A stretch of 16,701 nt of DNA from a bacterium. Lineage in GTDB: Bacteria; SM23-31; JAUVVT01. The notes under the pieces are model-generated. The model did no database searches. It was not told the DNA's origin and saw only the letters and a program-made list of their open reading frames with translations. Made by a program: the position numbers and the translations under genes. The stretch is from positions 1 to 16,701 of the forward strand of contig JAUWXV010000057.1 in NCBI GenBank assembly GCA_030616165.1, read 5' to 3'. This document shows, one piece after another, positions 15,182-16,701 of this stretch. The first letter of the stretch is position 1. Each line of letters begins with the position of its first letter.

Positions 15182-15756
15182 TGTGAACTCACCTCCCTAT
15201 CAAATTCTTGTTGTTCTTTTTCAACCTGTTTTTTTAATTTCAAATACTTCCTACTTGTAAAGATGTTGGGTGACGCGTCTACCGCTTCGCAACCCATATG
15301 ACACCAATGAGAACATACCCAAACACCTTTTACAAAATTACCTTCTATAAGGTCTTTATCGTCCCAATGATGATACGCTAATATTAAAGGTTTACCTTTA
15401 CTGGTTTTGTTTTTGTTACAAAGTTCGCACCGTCCTTCTTTTGGATGGTCTCTTTTGATTATGTGGAAATGTTTATCGTTAACCAAAAGAACTTTTCTTC
15501 TCCATTTTCTTGATGCTTCTCTTTCCTGTTCAATTACTTTCTCCCTATTATTTTTACGGCGTTCTTTGTGATACTTATTATCGCATTCTTTACACCAAAC
15601 CCCTAATTCGTCTTCTCTACTTTTATCTTTATTAAATTCCGTTTTCAATTTTCGCTTCCCACAATTCGTACATCGTTTCTTTTCTGCTTCCCGTTTAAGA
15701 GCGTTTAATTCTGCTGTACTTATTTCAACCATTTTTTCTAACATAATTACCTCCAT
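15178..15756 (-). CDS. Zinc-binding HNH-endonuclease-like phage protein
   Basis: A 192-residue protein with two zinc modules. The first has C29-x2-C32 and C55-x2-C58, the CTNCGKRKLKTEFNKDK...WCKECDNKYHKERR pattern common at the N-terminus of phage HNH proteins. A charged helical linker follows (64-90). The second is C110-x2-C113, H129-H130 in YHHWDD, and C148/C152/C156 in VCSHWCHMGC, which resembles an HNH/His-Me finger with the HH pair. HNH proteins near terL assist DNA packaging in several tailed phages (established), so its position upstream of terL fits. Two starts are possible. ATG at 15744 has GGAGGT just before it (giving 188 residues), and ATG at 15756 lies four bases after the preceding stop. 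Confidence 0.65.
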   Translation of the reverse strand: MEVIMLEKMVEISTAELNALKREAEKKRCTNCGKRKLKTEFNKDKSREDELGVWCKECDNKYHKERRKNNREKVIEQEREASRKWRRKVLLVNDKHFHIIKRDHPKEGRCELCNKNKTSKGKPLILAYHHWDDKDLIEGNFVKGVWVCSHWCHMGCEAVDASPNIFTSRKYLKLKKQVEKEQQEFDREVSSQ

Positions 15757-15759
15757 TTT

Positions 15760-16074
15760 TTATTCCTCTTCCCACTTTGAAATAATAAATTGTACAACTT
15801 TTAATTCATTTGCTGTAAGTTCCCTGCCGTTTTCTGTTTTACTAATTGATTGAATGTCCTCGTCAAGAATTTCTGGGTCTCTAAAATCCGAAACGTTGTT
15901 TGCGACCGTACTTGCAAAGTCCATTAAGTCGATTTCGTTTTTACCACAAAATCCTTCAATTAATTGTATTAAGTATTGCGTATCGTGTAACTCCTCACCC
16001 TCTTCAAACGAAATGTTAAAAAAACTAATTATTTCGTTTATTGTTTCTTTCATTTGTTTTTGTAGTTTGTTCAT
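15760..16074 (-). CDS. Acidic hypothetical phage protein
   Basis: A 104-residue, strongly acidic, apparently all-helical protein, for example MKETINEIISFFNISFEEGEE, LIQLIEGFCGKNEIDLMDFAS and a C-terminal ELTANELKVVQFIISKWEEE helix. GGAGGTAA at 16083-16088 (complement) supports the start. It precedes the zinc protein by a few bases in the same direction. I recognise no domain. Size and charge would suit a small DNA-mimic, chaperone or packaging accessory, but nothing specific supports any of these. It might be a terminase small subunit by position, though no helix-turn-helix is evident. Confidence 0.6.
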   Translation of the reverse strand: MNKLQKQMKETINEIISFFNISFEEGEELHDTQYLIQLIEGFCGKNEIDLMDFASTVANNVSDFRDPEILDEDIQSISKTENGRELTANELKVVQFIISKWEEE

Positions 16075-16100
16075 TTTACGTTACCTCCAATTTTAGTTAA

Positions 16101-16151
16101 TGGTTTGAACGCAGCAGAAGAATCGAACTTCTGCTTGTTCCAAACTGCGTT
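16101..16151 (-). ncRNA. tRNA-like acceptor/T-arm minihelix (no D or anticodon arm)
   Basis: Read on the - strand: AACGCAG (16151-16145), a linker of about 11 bases, CAGAAG, the loop TTCGATT (16127-16121), CTTCTG, CTGCGTT or TGCGTT, then C-AAA-CCA ending at 16101. G before and C after the TTCGATT loop are the canonical tRNA positions 53-61. The T-stem and acceptor stem together give 13 contiguous base pairs, close to the 12 of a tRNA. D and anticodon arms are replaced by the short linker. It lies in the 80-base gap between two phage genes. It could be a deleted tRNA or a functional minihelix; expression is unknown. Confidence 0.5.
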
Positions 16152-16154
16152 ATT

Positions 16155-16238
16155 TTACTTTTTTATCATTACTATCAAAAAATAAATTGCACCTACTATA
16201 TAAATAGAACTACTAATAATGGACATTATTTCTGACAT
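16155..16238 (-). CDS. 27-residue single-span membrane peptide
   Basis: A short ORF starting at 16238, with GGAGGT at 16243-16248 (complement) five bases upstream. It is the best-supported start in this stretch, and a longer in-frame ORF reaching 16487 overlaps a better gene and is rejected. The peptide is one hydrophobic helix with a KK end (SSSIYIVGAIYFLIVMIKK). Its ribosome-site context TTGGAGGTAA is shared with the next gene down. It sits just before the tRNA-like structure. Function is unknown. Toxin-like or membrane-anchoring peptides of this size exist in phages, but nothing here decides. Confidence 0.55.
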   Translation of the reverse strand: MSEIMSIISSSIYIVGAIYFLIVMIKK

Positions 16239-16257
16239 TTTTACCTCCAATTCTTTT

Positions 16258-16701
16258 TTATTTAAACAAGTTAACAAAACGTCCAATACCATCAGCCAAT
16301 TTACTCTCCTTAATCTTTCCAAAATAGATTTTCTTACAAACCCGTACGATTGGAACTTTCCAAAAAATGTTTTGACCGTCCTTGAATTCAAGATATGCAG
16401 AAATGATTTCCTCTTTATTTTCAGGTGTGATATCGGACGGAGCAATTTCTTTTGAATAGATTTTATTTTTATCGATAGTCCACGCATATGATTCTAAAAT
16501 CAATAATACTGCGTCTGCATTAACCCTTTTAACCTTGTTTTTTACAACATCAGCAAAAATCTCTTTGTCCGCTTCATCTCTCAATGCTGCTCCTAAAATG
16601 AAAATTTCACCAAAAGAATAAATGAAAGCAACAGGTAAAAGATTTCCGCGACGTCGTAAGATTTCCTTTGCTTGATGTAGGAATTCTAATGAACTTTCTT
16701 T
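16258..16701 (-). CDS. Hypothetical phage protein, partial at right edge
   Basis: The frame is open from the window edge (16701) to the TAA at 16258-16260, giving 147 residues of the C-terminal part. The TTG at 16584 is internal, since coding continues upstream (for example LRRRGNLLPVAFIYSFGE). The segment DEADKEIFADVVKNKVKRVNADAVLLILESYAW resembles small uncharacterised proteins in phages and bacteria with an ADAVxxxSEAW-type strand. I cannot assign a function. It ends 20 bases before the 27-residue membrane peptide, in the same direction. The true start lies outside the window. Confidence 0.6.
   Translation of the reverse strand, partial: KESSLEFLHQAKEILRRRGNLLPVAFIYSFGEIFILGAALRDEADKEIFADVVKNKVKRVNADAVLLILESYAWTIDKNKIYSKEIAPSDITPENKEEIISAYLEFKDGQNIFWKVPIVRVCKKIYFGKIKESKLADGIGRFVNLFK

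Noticed and set aside
16101-16160. + strand terminator formed by the same inverted repeat
   Set aside because: The + strand has a T-rich tail after it, but no + strand gene lies upstream. The T-loop consensus reads only on the - strand.
16155-16487. 110-residue ORF as a full gene
   Set aside because: Its upper part overlaps the larger hypothetical gene in another frame, and the only good ribosome binding site is at the internal ATG at 16238.

Overview
The window is AT-rich, uses strong AGGAGG-type ribosome binding sites, and carries several secreted or Tat-exported enzymes plus a tripartite tricarboxylate transporter. This fits an uncultured, probably Gram-negative and probably anaerobic bacterium. 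I cannot name a phylum from sequence alone. The left two thirds is accessory or metabolic chromosome. The right third is a phage-derived element. Degenerate dispersed repeats, a MITE-like element and a transposase stub mark the joints.

Layout. (1) Positions 1-1640 hold the end of a Type II restriction-modification locus: the C-terminus of a DNA methyltransferase overlapping by ATGA a PmeII-family endonuclease, then a short winged-helix-like ORF whose 3' end runs into a repeat. A 166-bp inverted-repeat element lies between the last two, and a half-copy of it ends the short ORF. (2) Positions 1613-2100 are gene-free: degenerate direct repeats, an orphan promoter with a perfect palindrome, a cluster of GGGAA/TTCCC inverted repeats, and a bidirectional terminator. 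(3) Positions 2108-11620 are a sugar-acid type locus: a Tat-exported aldo/keto-reductase-like protein (-), tctC-tctB-tctA and a signal-peptide RraA-like protein (+), then on the - strand a Tat-exported enolase-superfamily dehydratase, a Tat-exported DUF362 protein and a UxuA-like mannonate dehydratase with a Tat-like leader. (4) Positions 11621-12625 are gene-poor: a truncated transposase N-terminus, a 27-nt tRNA-Val(UAC)-like fragment, a clear terminator and AT-rich DNA. (5) Positions 12626-16701, all on -, are a phage module. In transcription order it holds a partial hypothetical gene, a 27-aa membrane peptide, a tRNA-like acceptor/T-arm structure, an acidic 104-aa protein, a zinc/HNH-like protein, a small membrane protein, a small tyrosine recombinase, a terminator, and the large terminase.

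How it works together (inference). TctABC would import a carboxylate such as a sugar acid. The exported RraA-like protein and dehydratases could act on aldonates or uronate-derived acids outside the cytoplasm. No regulator, kinase or KDG aldolase is seen, so the pathway is incomplete here. The phage part has packaging (TerL, HNH) and recombination functions but no portal, protease or capsid next to TerL, which suggests a truncated prophage or an unusual gene order.

The least explained item is the tRNA-like minihelix at 16101-16151, which has a canonical T-loop and a 13-bp helix but no D or anticodon arm.
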